DNA of 64,000 bases from Sphingobacterium prati (lineage in GTDB: Bacteria; Bacteroidota; Bacteroidia; Sphingobacteriales; Sphingobacteriaceae): the NCBI RefSeq assembly GCF_013167215.1, contig NZ_JABJWY010000009.1:186001-250000 (forward strand), given 5' to 3'. Under the pieces are notes generated by a model. It searched no databases. It saw only the letters and a list, made by a program, of their open reading frames with translations, and was not told the origin of the DNA. Position numbers and translations under genes: made by a program. Position 1 is the first letter of the stretch. Each line of letters starts with the position of its first letter. Shown here piece after piece: positions 8,494-18,274 of this stretch.

Positions 8494-8988
8494 TTATACC
8501 CCCTTTGCTAGTGTGATTTTATTTTGCACTACGGCATACTGATGTATGCGCAATGTATGCGTGCGTTCGATTACCCGTGACTCTTTCGTTGGTGTAAATC
8601 CCGCCCGCTGTAATTGTTCCCACAGCGGATTTTCGTAGGCCGCTATGATTTCATGAGCTGCGTTGATAAAAACAGGGATATGCTTATTGCCTATTTCTAA
8701 ACATATTCTTGCCATATCCAATGCATTTTTTGGTCGTACAACCAAACAAGGACAGGGCAATATTCGGACAACGATACGGAGTTCCTCTGTTTCAAATAGG
8801 ATATCACCATCGAACAAAGAGTCTTCACCCAGATTTTTAAATCCGATCTCTCGGCCTTGAACGGTAAATCCGCGGATAATACGTCTTTCGGTATCGAACC
8901 ATTCAAGTTCTAAAAAATCAAGCTCAGCAGCATCCTGCTCTTTGCCATATGCCCAAATATTGCCTTTAATGTCTCTTGCTAAAATCAT
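8494..8988 (-). CDS. ureE: Urease accessory protein UreE (nickel chaperone)
   Basis: 164-aa nickel metallochaperone. The N-terminal peptide-binding-like domain (ELDFLELEWFDTERRI) is followed by a metal-binding domain with ICLEIGNKHIPVF (His103). The C-terminus has a few scattered histidines (ERTHTLRIHQYA) but no His-rich tail. It sits between ureC and ureF, the usual place for ureE, so this copy is the probable main chaperone; a second UreE-like protein ends the operon at 5515. Confidence 0.88.
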   Translation of the reverse strand: MILARDIKGNIWAYGKEQDAAELDFLELEWFDTERRIIRGFTVQGREIGFKNLGEDSLFDGDILFETEELRIVVRILPCPCLVVRPKNALDMARICLEIGNKHIPVFINAAHEIIAAYENPLWEQLQRAGFTPTKESRVIERTHTLRIHQYAVVQNKITLAKGV

Positions 8989-8998
8989 ATATTCTGAA

Positions 8999-10849
8999 TC
9001 AGAACAGGAAGTAACGTTGTGCCATTGGAAGCTCTTTTAATGGCTCACAAGTAGCTAAAACACCATCCACTGTTACTTCATACGTTTCTGGATTGACCAC
9101 GATATTTGGTGTGGCATGATTATGTACCATATCCTTTTTCATCACTGTACGACAACCTTCTACCGGCAAACATTTACGTGATAAATTCAATTTCTGGATA
9201 TTTCCATTCTCTATGGATATTTTGGAAACGAAGTTGAAACACAATTTTGATACCGCTTTACCGTAGTTTCCAAACATCGGTCTGTAAATGATCGGTTGTG
9301 GTGTAGGAATAGAAGCATTTGCATCCCCCATTTTAGCACCTAAAATCATACCGCCTTTGATAATCAACTCTGGCTTCACCCCGAACAGCTCTGGTTTCCA
9401 CAAGATCAGATCGGCATATTTACCTGTCTCAATAGATCCGATATATTTATCAACACCATGCGCTTTTGCAGGGTTGATTGTAAATTTAGACACATAACGT
9501 TTTACGCGGAAGTTGTCATTATCTTTACCCTTATCCTCAGCCAACGGTCCACGCTGTATTTTCATTTTATGTGCGGTCTGGAACGTACGCGAGATCACCT
9601 CTCCCACACGACCCATGGCCTGACTATCCGAACTCATAATGGAGAATACACCCATGTCCTGAAGGATATCTTCAGCGGCAATTGTCTGCGGACGGATACG
9701 GGAATCTGCAAAGGCTACGTCTTCTTTTACATTTCTATCCAAGTGATGGCAGACCATCAACATATCAAGATGCTCTTCTGCAGTATTCACCGTAAACGGT
9801 TTCGTTGGATTTGTCGACGCAGGGAGAATGTTTGGATACATAGCGATTTTAATGATATCAGGTGCGTGTCCACCACCAGCTCCTTCGGTATGGAAGGTGT
9901 GAATAACACGACCATCGATGGCAGCAACTGTATCTTCCAAGAAACCAGCTTCATTCAACGTATCTGTGTGTATAGCCACCTGTACATCATATTTATCAGC
10001 AACTTTTAATGCTGCATCGATCGTCGCAGGTGTAGCACCCCAGTCCTCATGGATTTTCACCCCTAATGCACCAGCTTCAATTTGCTCTTCAATCGGCTTG
10101 GTTGTCGAAACGTTACCTTTACCGAAGAAACCAACGTTGATCGGTAGATTTTCAAACGCTTCAAACATACGCTCGATATACCATTTACCCGATGTAACAG
10201 TTGTCGCAAGTGTACCATCTGCTGGACCGGCACCACCGCCAATAAATGTAGTAACACCTGAGTACAATGCGGTCTCGATCTGCTGTGGAGAGATAAAGTG
10301 AATGTGTGTATCGATACCGCCAGCAGTAAGGATATAACCTGCACCACCGTGTACTTCCGTAGAAGCTCCGATAATCATGCCTTCGGTTACACCATCCTGC
10401 ACGTCAGGGTTACCCGCTTTTCCGATACCAACAATTTTACCATCCTTAATACCAACATCAGCTTTCACAATACCCCAGTGGTCGATAATGATCACATTGG
10501 TAATACAGAAGTCTAAAACGCCTTCATCACGCAGGGCACGGGCAGATTGCCCCATGCCATCACGGATCGTCTTACCGCCACCAAATTTATTTTCTTCGCC
10601 ATATACATTGAAATCTTTTTCAATTTCTATAAACAGTTCCGTATCAGCTAAACGCACCTTGTCACCCGTTGTCGGGCCAAAAAGAGCAGCATATTTTTCT
10701 CTAGGGATGTAAAGCTCCCCATCAATATATTTAACAGATGATTTGTCTAAACCTAGTTTATCTAAACCAAGCGCATGTAGACCAACGGTAGATCCCAATG
10801 TCGTGAGTCCTACAACCTTAATCCATTCGCGTCTATTCCATCCTCCCAT
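8999..10849 (-). CDS. ureC: Urease alpha subunit with Tat-like N-terminal extension
   Basis: Catalytic subunit that hydrolyses urea to ammonia and carbamate at a dinickel site. All catalytic residues are present: His182, His184, carbamylated Lys265, His294, His320, Asp408, and flap Cys367-His368. Each is offset by exactly 48 from the Klebsiella numbering, so the protein (616 aa) carries 48 extra N-terminal residues. That extension reads [11 protein letters not shown] followed by a hydrophobic [14 protein letters not shown], a twin-arginine signal pattern. An in-frame stop shortly upstream and no later in-frame ATG before the core support the ATG at 10849. UreB lies 6 nt upstream. Export is inference; ordinary ureases are cytoplasmic. 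Confidence 0.96.
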   Translation of the reverse strand: MGGWNRREWIKVVGLTTLGSTVGLHALGLDKLGLDKSSVKYIDGELYIPREKYAALFGPTTGDKVRLADTELFIEIEKDFNVYGEENKFGGGKTIRDGMGQSARALRDEGVLDFCITNVIIIDHWGIVKADVGIKDGKIVGIGKAGNPDVQDGVTEGMIIGASTEVHGGAGYILTAGGIDTHIHFISPQQIETALYSGVTTFIGGGAGPADGTLATTVTSGKWYIERMFEAFENLPINVGFFGKGNVSTTKPIEEQIEAGALGVKIHEDWGATPATIDAALKVADKYDVQVAIHTDTLNEAGFLEDTVAAIDGRVIHTFHTEGAGGGHAPDIIKIAMYPNILPASTNPTKPFTVNTAEEHLDMLMVCHHLDRNVKEDVAFADSRIRPQTIAAEDILQDMGVFSIMSSDSQAMGRVGEVISRTFQTAHKMKIQRGPLAEDKGKDNDNFRVKRYVSKFTINPAKAHGVDKYIGSIETGKYADLILWKPELFGVKPELIIKGGMILGAKMGDANASIPTPQPIIYRPMFGNYGKAVSKLCFNFVSKISIENGNIQKLNLSRKCLPVEGCRTVMKKDMVHNHATPNIVVNPETYEVTVDGVLATCEPLKELPMAQRYFLF

Positions 10850-10855
10850 TCTATA

Positions 10856-11227
10856 TTATTTAGATTGTCTGAATTTTAATTTTTTCATTTTCTCAACGGC
10901 TTTCGATTTGACATTTTGATCAGTATACTTACCATTTGTCAATCCATTGAAACCGTGAATTTCTTTGCTTCCTCCAAATTCAACCAGTACAACAGACTTC
11001 TGTTCACCCGGTTCAAACCGTACCGCCGTACTTGCAGGAATATTCAAGCGCATACCAAATGCTTTTTCGCGGTCAAACGAAAGCAATTTGTTCGCTTCAA
11101 AAAAATGGTAGTGCGAACCCACCTGAATCGGTCTATCGCCTTCATTTTTTACAACAACGCTAGTGGTTCTACGTCCCACGTTAGCTTTGATTTCTTCTTT
11201 TTTTAAAATGTATTCTCCTGGAATCAT
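10856..11227 (-). CDS. ureB: Urease beta subunit
   Basis: Structural subunit of the urease heterotrimer. The start [13 protein letters not shown], then [34 protein letters not shown] and RFEPGE are family hallmarks. 123 aa, with a Lys-rich C-terminal tail ([17 protein letters not shown]). No signal peptide. It lies 14 nt after ureA and 6 nt before ureC. If UreC is exported by Tat, UreB would have to travel as a passenger in the folded complex. Confidence 0.96.
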   Translation of the reverse strand: MIPGEYILKKEEIKANVGRRTTSVVVKNEGDRPIQVGSHYHFFEANKLLSFDREKAFGMRLNIPASTAVRFEPGEQKSVVLVEFGGSKEIHGFNGLTNGKYTDQNVKSKAVEKMKKLKFRQSK

Positions 11228-11241
11228 ATGATTAAGATTTA

Positions 11242-11544
11242 TTAACGAATAGGATCATGAACAGTGACCAACTTGGTACCATCCGGAAAAGTAACCTCAA
11301 TCTGCACATCATGGATCATCTCAGGGACACCTTCCATCACCTGGCTTCTTTTCAATAAGGTCGTACCGTAAGACATTAAGTCCGCAACGGATCTTCCATC
11401 TCTTGCTTCCTCCATAATCTGCGCACTGATATAGGCAATACATTCGGGGTAATTCAATTTTACCCCACGCTTTAGTCGCTTTGCAGCCAATTCTCCTGCT
11501 AAATGCAATAGCAGCTTTTCGGTTTCTCTCGGTGTTAAACGCAT
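11242..11544 (-). CDS. ureA: Urease gamma subunit
   Basis: 100-aa structural subunit. Starts [20 protein letters not shown]; ends with [18 protein letters not shown], both typical of UreA. A separate gene, not fused to ureB as in Helicobacter. No signal peptide. It begins 36 nt after the porin stop, with no terminator between them, so the porin probably shares its transcript. Confidence 0.96.
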   Translation of the reverse strand: MRLTPRETEKLLLHLAGELAAKRLKRGVKLNYPECIAYISAQIMEEARDGRSVADLMSYGTTLLKRSQVMEGVPEMIHDVQIEVTFPDGTKLVTVHDPIR

Positions 11545-11580
11545 AAAAAATATTTGTTTGTTATTTTTGTTAAAGGATTA

Positions 11581-12789
11581 TTACAAAACTGGGATCGTAA
11601 AATATGCTCCAAAAGCAACACGGTTATATTGGCTCTTGTCGATTTTCATGTATCCTTTGTAGTCCACTGTATTAACTACGTAACCAAGGTAAAATCGCAG
11701 ATCCTGATTATGAAAAGGCTTATGTTGCAGGGCTGCAAAGTAGGTCCAGTTCTGGCGGAAATTTTTGCCAACTTCATCATCATCTTTTGCTCCCGCTGTC
11801 TCATAACCACCTTTCAGCGCTACCTCCCATTTTTTACTCAAAAATTGATCATACCGCAGGATTGCGGAGGTATAGCTGACATCCTTTGCCAAAACGCGTC
11901 CCGTACCCGTACGTCCGTAAAAGTCATTGATGGCGGATGATGCGATCAACGCATGGTCAACACCCAGATAGGAGTACTGCAAGTCTAAATAGAGCATCTG
12001 TTTCGGAGTTTTAAGCTTGTTTGCCAAGGAAACGGAATGATTGGTATGTCCTTTTGCAAACTGAGAGATGTTATAGGACCATTTTGTGTTTATTTTTTTA
12101 TCCATAAAGGCACCTATCCAAGTAAAATAAGCCCCCATTGGTACGTCAGAACGCTCCAGATCACCTATTGCAAAACCATTTTTGCTGTGCACATCCATAA
12201 AGCTGTCGTTTGTGGTATTATATACTTGCGCATGTAAGGAATGATTGGGATTAACTTCGTAGGACAATGTTCCACCGACTACAAATAAATTCAGGATGCG
12301 ATCGACATAATCCGTGAATTTATACTCGTAAATTGGATTGTTTTCAAACTCGTAGCTCCCTACAATAGCACTCTGTTTACCTGCTGTGACCGACCATCTG
12401 AGATCTTTACCGAACCTATATTTGATGTAGGCCATATCCAATGCCCTTGAACCATTGTCCTGACTGGTCGGTGCAAATGATCTATTCAACCGAAAGCGTA
12501 CTTTATAGGAAAGCTGCTCGTTGTAGTCACCGCTCATCAAAATACGGGCATCATCCAAATTTGCCTTTGCCTGGCCGGAGCCATCCCCATTATCAGATTG
12601 CAGACCAGCGCGCAACATAACATCCAATTGGAATGATTTTGCCCTAACAGGTTCTTTTGACAATAAACTACTTCTGGATAATAAGCTATTTCTTTCTGCG
12701 GGAATAGAATCCACTGGGGCCTGAGTTTGTGCATTTAATGTCACAACGCCCAAACCAAAGGTTGTAATAAGTGAAAGTGTTTTTTTCAT
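11581..12789 (-). CDS. Outer-membrane porin, OprO/OprP-like, heading the urease operon
   Basis: 402 aa. A signal peptide (MKKTLSLITTFGLGVVTLNAQ) is followed by alternating amphipathic beta strands ending in AFGAYFTIPVL, as for a beta-barrel. Motifs such as KVRFRLNRSF, DMAYIKYRF and KQSAIVGSYEFENN resemble phosphate-selective-porin-type proteins of Bacteroidota. It is the first gene before ureA on the same strand. A job as a urea or anion channel feeding urease is inferred from context; the substrate cannot be read from sequence. Confidence 0.75.
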   Translation of the reverse strand: MKKTLSLITTFGLGVVTLNAQTQAPVDSIPAERNSLLSRSSLLSKEPVRAKSFQLDVMLRAGLQSDNGDGSGQAKANLDDARILMSGDYNEQLSYKVRFRLNRSFAPTSQDNGSRALDMAYIKYRFGKDLRWSVTAGKQSAIVGSYEFENNPIYEYKFTDYVDRILNLFVVGGTLSYEVNPNHSLHAQVYNTTNDSFMDVHSKNGFAIGDLERSDVPMGAYFTWIGAFMDKKINTKWSYNISQFAKGHTNHSVSLANKLKTPKQMLYLDLQYSYLGVDHALIASSAINDFYGRTGTGRVLAKDVSYTSAILRYDQFLSKKWEVALKGGYETAGAKDDDEVGKNFRQNWTYFAALQHKPFHNQDLRFYLGYVVNTVDYKGYMKIDKSQYNRVAFGAYFTIPVL

Positions 12790-12941
12790 CCGTTTAAATC
12801 GCTTTTTATTCGTGATGAAGCGATCAGATTTATTCGTTTATATGTTTGAATAAATCATGATGGTTCATATGATATACCTAATTCGTGTACAAGTATATCA
12901 CAGCAACTTAAAAATGGAATAAGGATGAGATTAAAATCAGA

Positions 12942-14324
12942 TTAGAACACAATTTTTGGCAACTTGACAAGCACTTGGGTACCTTGTCCTTCGGCTGAGA
13001 TTAGGATTAGCTCCGCACCATGTAGATCAAAGATATTTTTGGCTAAAACAAGTCCAAGGCCATTTCCATAGATATCCCCAACATTGGAAGCACGATAAAA
13101 AGAAGTAAAAATATGGGGTTGATCTTTCTGAGGAATTCCGATGCCTTTGTCAAATATTTTAACTGTAATATTTTGGTCATCACAGCTGATGGCAATCTGT
13201 ATCTGCTCCCCTTTACCATATTTATATGCATTGGAGATGATATTGCTAAAAGCAATATAAAATAAATCAGGATTAGCAAAGACAGTTAGTTCATCACTAT
13301 CCTCGGGGATCTGGGTAAGATCAAAAGACAGCCGAAAATCCTTATAGATGCTTCGTTCGGCTTTATAAATTTCATAGAGCAATTCATCAATACGGATGAA
13401 TACTTTATTATCTACTTCCCCTTTAAAGCCCATACGGGACAATTGGAGCAAATTATTAATAATAAGTTCCATTTTATCGGCATATTTTGCAATTGTCTCT
13501 AACGAGTAATACGCTTCGTGTTCTCTAGGGATAAGATTCCGCGCCAGCTCTGCTTCACCGCCAATGATTGTCAAAGGGGTTTTTAGCGAATGGGACGCAT
13601 TACCGATAAAACTCTGTTGGGACTGCACGGAAATATCCAGGCGATTAAGCATAGAATTCAGGTTCGCGATCAGTATCCCCAGTTCATCTTTGGCATTACT
13701 GAATTTACTGAAAAGTCTGTAGTCCAGATTTGAAATATCCACCTTCCCTAAATCACGGTTGATATCCTTTATTGGCTTGAGCAGTCGGTCCGCAAAATAA
13801 AATGACATGAGGATAATCAGTAAAATGGCTAAAAACCCACCTGTAATCAGGGTACGATCTAAATGACGCTGCTCGTCATGCCCATACTCATCTATGCCTT
13901 CGGATACGACGATGAGATTGTCATGATGGAGATTGTCGTTAAAGAATACCGCAACAAAGGCAGTTTCGTTGTCCATATACCTACCTTTGCCATTCTTAAT
14001 GACATCCTTATAGAAGCTCATGGGCATAGGCAAGTTAGGTTTAAACCGAATACTGTCGCTGCCTTTCACCACCCGTAGCAAATGGTCCGTCCCTTCGGAC
14101 AGCTGCTTGAGGTATTTGCGTTTTACCTGAATATATAATTCTTTGTTTTCTTCCTTTTGGTGGACAATATGATCGCCGACGATAACTGCATTTTCTTCTA
14201 GTCGGTGAAAAAACTTAGTCTGCAAACTATCGTAGGTAAAATAAGAGACATAGAAGGCAAAGACAACAAGCAAAAGCGTGCTGATAATTGAAAATAAGAG
14301 TACAATCTTGGTCCTAATTTTCAT
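12942..14324 (-). CDS. Sensor histidine kinase
   Basis: 460-aa membrane kinase. TM1 at about 7-29 and TM2 at about 160-178 flank a periplasmic sensor. HAMP follows (LLKPIKDINRDLGKVD), then HisKA with phospho-acceptor His245 in NASHSLKTPLTIIGGEAELA; the usual HELRTPL is here HSLKTPL. HATPase motifs are NIISNAYKYG, DKGIGIP and GNGLGLVLAKNI. The gene overlaps its response regulator by 11 nt. It sits upstream of the urease operon on the same strand, but a 152-nt gap separates them and no functional link is shown. Confidence 0.92.
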   Translation of the reverse strand: MKIRTKIVLLFSIISTLLLVVFAFYVSYFTYDSLQTKFFHRLEENAVIVGDHIVHQKEENKELYIQVKRKYLKQLSEGTDHLLRVVKGSDSIRFKPNLPMPMSFYKDVIKNGKGRYMDNETAFVAVFFNDNLHHDNLIVVSEGIDEYGHDEQRHLDRTLITGGFLAILLIILMSFYFADRLLKPIKDINRDLGKVDISNLDYRLFSKFSNAKDELGILIANLNSMLNRLDISVQSQQSFIGNASHSLKTPLTIIGGEAELARNLIPREHEAYYSLETIAKYADKMELIINNLLQLSRMGFKGEVDNKVFIRIDELLYEIYKAERSIYKDFRLSFDLTQIPEDSDELTVFANPDLFYIAFSNIISNAYKYGKGEQIQIAISCDDQNITVKIFDKGIGIPQKDQPHIFTSFYRASNVGDIYGNGLGLVLAKNIFDLHGAELILISAEGQGTQVLVKLPKIVF

Positions 14325-14994
14325 GACGGATGACGTAGCCCATACCGATAACCGTATGGATTAATTTACGTGCAAATTGTTTGTCAATTTTTTTCCGAAG
14401 ATAATTGACATACACATCCACAACATTCGTACTTAGATCGACGTCCATCCCCCATACTTCCTCCAGAATATCTATCCGTGTCAATACCTTATTGCGATTG
14501 AGCATCAAAAATTCCAACAAACGGAATTCTGTAGCTGTGAGTATGATGGGCGTATTTTCTCGTTGTACCGATTTACTGTCCCGATCCAGTTGCAGATCGT
14601 CGAACGTCAGCACATTCTTTTGTTCACTAACGGTTTTGGACTTACGGCTGTAGCGATTGATCCTAGCCCTTAGTTCTTCCAGACGAAACGGCTTGGTGAG
14701 ATAATCGTCAGCATCACGTTCAAAAGCAGCAACAATATCTTCTGTTTGGTTTAATGCCGTTAGAATAATTATCGGAATTTCATTATTGGACATACGGATG
14801 TTTTTGCAAACATCAAGACCATTCATCCCAGGCAGCATTACATCGAGCAAAATGAGATCATAATGATTTAATCCGGCCATTTTCAACCCAGTATAGCCAT
14901 CCATTGCAATGCTAATGTTATAGCCTTCTTCCTTTAGCCCTCTTTCTATTAATGATATGACCGACGGTTCGTCTTCTATAAGCAATAGTTCCAC
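14314..14994 (-). CDS. OmpR/PhoB-type response regulator
   Basis: 226 aa. The receiver domain has the acidic pair E7-D8, phospho-acceptor Asp51 (LILLDVMLPGMNG), Thr in ILTALN and the Lys in YLTKPF. The C-terminal winged helix carries LTATEFRLLEFLMLNRNKVL and VDVYVNYLRKKID. The start codon is GTG at 14994; the frame begins directly with the receiver strand MELLLIEDE. First gene of a two-gene operon with the kinase. Confidence 0.93.
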   Translation of the reverse strand: MELLLIEDEPSVISLIERGLKEEGYNISIAMDGYTGLKMAGLNHYDLILLDVMLPGMNGLDVCKNIRMSNNEIPIIILTALNQTEDIVAAFERDADDYLTKPFRLEELRARINRYSRKSKTVSEQKNVLTFDDLQLDRDSKSVQRENTPIILTATEFRLLEFLMLNRNKVLTRIDILEEVWGMDVDLSTNVVDVYVNYLRKKIDKQFARKLIHTVIGMGYVIRHEN

Positions 14995-15034
14995 AGATAT
15001 TGTTTTAAAAAGTAAATTTAAGGTTTGTAAAATA

Positions 15035-15042
15035 CAAAAATA
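15035..15042 (-). promoter_or_regulatory. Candidate -7 box of the two-component operon
   Basis: TATTTTTG on the minus strand, 40 nt before the GTG start of the response regulator. No clear -33 element. Confidence 0.35.
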
Positions 15043-15289
15043 TCAGCATAGGTCTTAGATAAACGGCTGTCTATCATGAAATTCGCTTTTTCTTGACTTT
15101 TATATGATATTTTTTATGATGATATAAGCAGCAGAGTTACCTCTGATGTCATTTTTAATTACCTATTTTACAAAATGGCATTTGCGTACAATAATATCAA
15201 AATTTTTGCATGATTTTTCTCAAATGACAAAAGATTATTTCACAAACCAGTCAAATTTCAATACATTCGTATTTTAATTTATATTCCTA

Positions 15290-16687
15290 ATGAAACATTT
15301 TTTCCTTTGCATAGCGTTTTTCACATTAATTTTTGTTAAAACCGGTTCGGCGCAACAAAAACTATTCAAAATAACCTATCAGTTTGCAGATCCCGAAACA
15401 GGTACAGACACATCAAGTTCTGAATTTATCAAAATATTGACTAGCAACAGTGAGGCATTGATGCATGCCTATATCTGCAACGATCAGATGCGCGTAGAAA
15501 CGCTACTTTTTGGAAAATCAGTACAGATTAGTAATATAAAAGAAGAGACTTCCTATCTGATCGACGAAAATAGCAAAACATATACTTCAACGGATCTTGC
15601 TTCCGGTAAGCTTATTGAAACATCAGCGGGTGGAGATTACGCTTACTCAAGTGATTTTGAAATCAGTCTAGTCCCGAATGAAAAGAAAATTATCGCAGGC
15701 TTGCCCTGCAAAAAGGCGATATTCAACCTGGCTGGCAGTAAAGATAAAACAACTGAAATCACGGTCTGGTATGCAGAACAATTGCCCAAATTATACTGGG
15801 GGACTTATGACTATCTCGAAAAGGTGCCCGGAGCAGCTCTTTATATTGGCGCAGAAGGTTTAGGCATTCAGGCGACCATAGTTGAAGAAGTCCCTTACGA
15901 TACGGCATTATTCGAAATTCCAGAAGGTTATGAAGAAGGGGAATCCGAAGAAGCCGCAGCTGACTCTGCATTAAATGACCATTTATCTTGGTATCAGGAC
16001 CCCACTACTGAATATTTTGGCGTACAGGATAGCTTAGGCAATAAACTCACTCCTGCAAAATATGGATCCATCTACGCCTATGTGGGTGATTACGCAATCG
16101 TCACCGATGCGGCCCAGATGTTTGGCCTGATCGACCTGCAAGGTAAAGAAGTTATCCCATGTCAATATGAATCGTTAAGTTTAGATACTGAAGGCGCACC
16201 GTTAGTCTTTATGAAAGACCAGAAGTATGGCCTATTGCACAATACAGGAAAACTACTGCTCGCTGCAAAATATGATTTTATCACCATTCCCAGCTTAAGC
16301 CACGCGCTGTACACCGAAGGGGATTATACCGGCGTGCTCGATCTGAAAGGCAATATATTGATCCCCGCAAAATATGAAACAATAGCTGAATACAGTGACA
16401 ACCTGGCACTGATTATTGAAGACCAAGCCTATCAGCTTATTGACAAATCGGGCAAAAAGCTACTTCCTGGAGATCAGGAGTTCTTATCATTTGCTGGTGA
16501 AAAATTACTATTGTCTTTTAAAGACAACGTATATGGGTATATCGACTACAATGGAAAAGTCGTCATTCCATTTAAATTCCAGAATGCACAGGCCTTTGAA
16601 AATGGTTTAGCGCTGGTCAGCGAAGACCTTGAGAATTTTTATTATATTAATGCAAAAGGAAAGTTTATAAAAAAGTATGCAGAGTAA
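15290..16687 (+). CDS. Secreted WG-repeat protein with GLPGLI/DUF4412-like N-terminal part
   Basis: 465 aa. Signal peptide at 1-21 (ends GSAQ). Residues 22-215 resemble Bacteroidota surface proteins that carry a YLIDENSKTYT-type strand and an AGLPCKKAIF loop. From about 235 to the end there are about five WG (KWG) repeats of the form YGLID-GKEVIPxKYE. An acidic Glu/Ala-rich linker lies near 212-225. The function is unknown; WG repeats form beta-propeller-like binding modules. The next gene overlaps its end by 11 nt. Confidence 0.7.
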   Translation: MKHFFLCIAFFTLIFVKTGSAQQKLFKITYQFADPETGTDTSSSEFIKILTSNSEALMHAYICNDQMRVETLLFGKSVQISNIKEETSYLIDENSKTYTSTDLASGKLIETSAGGDYAYSSDFEISLVPNEKKIIAGLPCKKAIFNLAGSKDKTTEITVWYAEQLPKLYWGTYDYLEKVPGAALYIGAEGLGIQATIVEEVPYDTALFEIPEGYEEGESEEAAADSALNDHLSWYQDPTTEYFGVQDSLGNKLTPAKYGSIYAYVGDYAIVTDAAQMFGLIDLQGKEVIPCQYESLSLDTEGAPLVFMKDQKYGLLHNTGKLLLAAKYDFITIPSLSHALYTEGDYTGVLDLKGNILIPAKYETIAEYSDNLALIIEDQAYQLIDKSGKKLLPGDQEFLSFAGEKLLLSFKDNVYGYIDYNGKVVIPFKFQNAQAFENGLALVSEDLENFYYINAKGKFIKKYAE

Positions 16688-17117
16688 TCCACAAACATTC
16701 TATCTTTCAACATTGCACCGCGGGAAATACATGTTTATTCTATTAACCTCGATCTTACTGATAGGGATAGGAATGTCTAAAGTCCCGATTCAGGAAATAT
16801 ATAAAATCATTATAGCTCTTCTGATGGTTCCCTTGGCGCTTTATTTGGCGATCAAGTGTTCCACGCTCGAATCAACATGGCGATTAGAGGCGGATGCACT
16901 CCACATCAGCAATTCAAAGAAAACTATTGAATTCCCCCTGAGCAACATTTCACATATCCGAAATCTCAGACGCTCTGGCGGGAATCTGATTATTATAAAC
17001 CAAAATAAAGGTTCCGCTTTTCGCACCTGGCGCAATAAATTATTCCAAAAAGAAGATGACCTACCATTATTAGTCGAGGCTCTCAAGGACGCCAACATTG
17101 AGTATTACGATATGTAA
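16677..17117 (+). CDS. Small membrane protein with PH-like cytoplasmic domain
   Basis: 146 aa with two membrane helices at about 18-36 and 42-62. The remainder (STLESTWRLEADALHIS, then ISHIRNLRRSGGNLIIIN) forms short strands like bacterial PH-type domains. Its start overlaps the WG-repeat gene, so translation is probably coupled. No function is assigned. Confidence 0.6.
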   Translation: MQSNPQTFYLSTLHRGKYMFILLTSILLIGIGMSKVPIQEIYKIIIALLMVPLALYLAIKCSTLESTWRLEADALHISNSKKTIEFPLSNISHIRNLRRSGGNLIIINQNKGSAFRTWRNKLFQKEDDLPLLVEALKDANIEYYDM

Positions 17118-17169
17118 TGGCTTACATCCTACGGTAACATTTGTTACAGGCTTTTGCAAGAACAGTACG

Positions 17170-17177
17170 TACCTTTG
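17170..17177 (+). promoter_or_regulatory. Promoter -7 box of the sulfur cassette
   Basis: TACCTTTG, 25 nt before the ATG at 17203. TTTG elements lie 13 and 26 nt upstream, neither at the usual 17-21 spacing. Confidence 0.45.
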
Positions 17178-17202
17178 TTTTATAACTTAAGGATAATAAG
17201 CT

Positions 17203-17763
17203 ATGATATTGGAATACATCAAACAACCCTGGCCTTGGTATGTTTCAGGGCCTTTAATTGCGCTAGTCATGTACCTATTGCTAAAACAGGGAAAAGATTT
17301 TGGCATGTCCAACAATCTGCGGACGATGTGCACGATATTAGGAGCGGGCAAGTCATCCTCTTTTTTCCGCTTCGACTGGAAGACACAATCCTGGAATCTC
17401 CTTGTCGTACTTGGAACGGCCATCGGAGGATTTATTGCTCATAATTTTTTAAGTGACGGCTCTGCTGCGCAGATCAATGCGGAGAGTATTGCCGATCTAA
17501 AGCAACTTGGGATACTTGATCAGCTACAGGGCTACCTTCCCGAATCTATTTTCATTTTTAATGGATCCTGGTTTCAGCTTTTAATACTGAGCATTGGTGG
17601 ATTATTGATAGGTTTTGGGACAAGATATGCCGGAGGCTGCTCCTCCGGACATGCTATCTCAGGGCTCAGTAATTTCCAGCTCCCCTCTTTAATTGCTGTC
17701 ATTGGCTTTTTCCTCGGAGGTATCATCATGGTTCATTTCTTATTTCCTTTAATCTTCGCATAA
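17203..17763 (+). CDS. YeeE/YedE family transporter, first half
   Basis: 186-aa polytopic membrane protein. The hallmark YAGGCSSGHAISGLSNFQ (about 143-160) contains the Cys that contacts thiosulfate or other sulfur compounds in YeeE. Large YeeE proteins carry two such halves; here the second half is the next gene, which starts directly at the stop codon (TAAATG). The pair probably forms one transporter. The cassette downstream supports a sulfur substrate, most likely thiosulfate. Confidence 0.85.
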   Translation: MILEYIKQPWPWYVSGPLIALVMYLLLKQGKDFGMSNNLRTMCTILGAGKSSSFFRFDWKTQSWNLLVVLGTAIGGFIAHNFLSDGSAAQINAESIADLKQLGILDQLQGYLPESIFIFNGSWFQLLILSIGGLLIGFGTRYAGGCSSGHAISGLSNFQLPSLIAVIGFFLGGIIMVHFLFPLIFA

Positions 17764-18177
17764 ATGAAAGCAATAAAATTTATATTGATCGGCATCTTAT
17801 TTGGGATTATTTTATACAAATCAGAGGCGGCCTCCTGGTATCGGATTTATGAAATGTTTCAGTTCCGCTCCTTTCATATGTATGGTATGATCGGCACTGC
17901 ACTTGCAACAGCGATTATCCTTGTACAAATTATAAAGCGCAAACAGGTCACAGACAGCAATGGCATGCTGATTACCTTTCTGGACAAGGACAAAAGTATC
18001 ACACGCTATTTGGCGGGGGGGACCATCTTCGGACTGGGCTGGGCATTGACTGGAGCCTGCCCGGGCCCTATGTTTGCGTTGATCGGTTCTGGCTATTGGA
18101 CATTGGGGATTGTATTGCTCTTTGCCATCTTGGGAACATGGATCTATGGTCTGCTGAGAAACAAATTACCCCATTGA
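17764..18177 (+). CDS. YeeE/YedE family transporter, second half
   Basis: 137-aa membrane protein with four predicted helices. The motif LTGACPGPMFALIGSG (about 95-110) is the second sulfur-binding Cys signature of the YeeE/YedE fold. It begins with no gap after the first half, so equal production of both halves is likely. Split pairs like this are known in other bacteria. Confidence 0.83.
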   Translation: MKAIKFILIGILFGIILYKSEAASWYRIYEMFQFRSFHMYGMIGTALATAIILVQIIKRKQVTDSNGMLITFLDKDKSITRYLAGGTIFGLGWALTGACPGPMFALIGSGYWTLGIVLLFAILGTWIYGLLRNKLPH

Positions 18178-18274
18178 GTTTTGATTTACTCCTAACAGCG
18201 CTGTACTTGAATCGGGAAAAGCTGATAATCCCCTTCAAAGGTCCATTTTAAAGAAAGCATTTGATTTAGAGCGA

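Noticed and set aside
9458..10009. 183-codon open frame on the plus strand inside ureC
   Set aside because: It lies wholly inside a strongly conserved enzyme gene on the other strand and has no recognisable domain.
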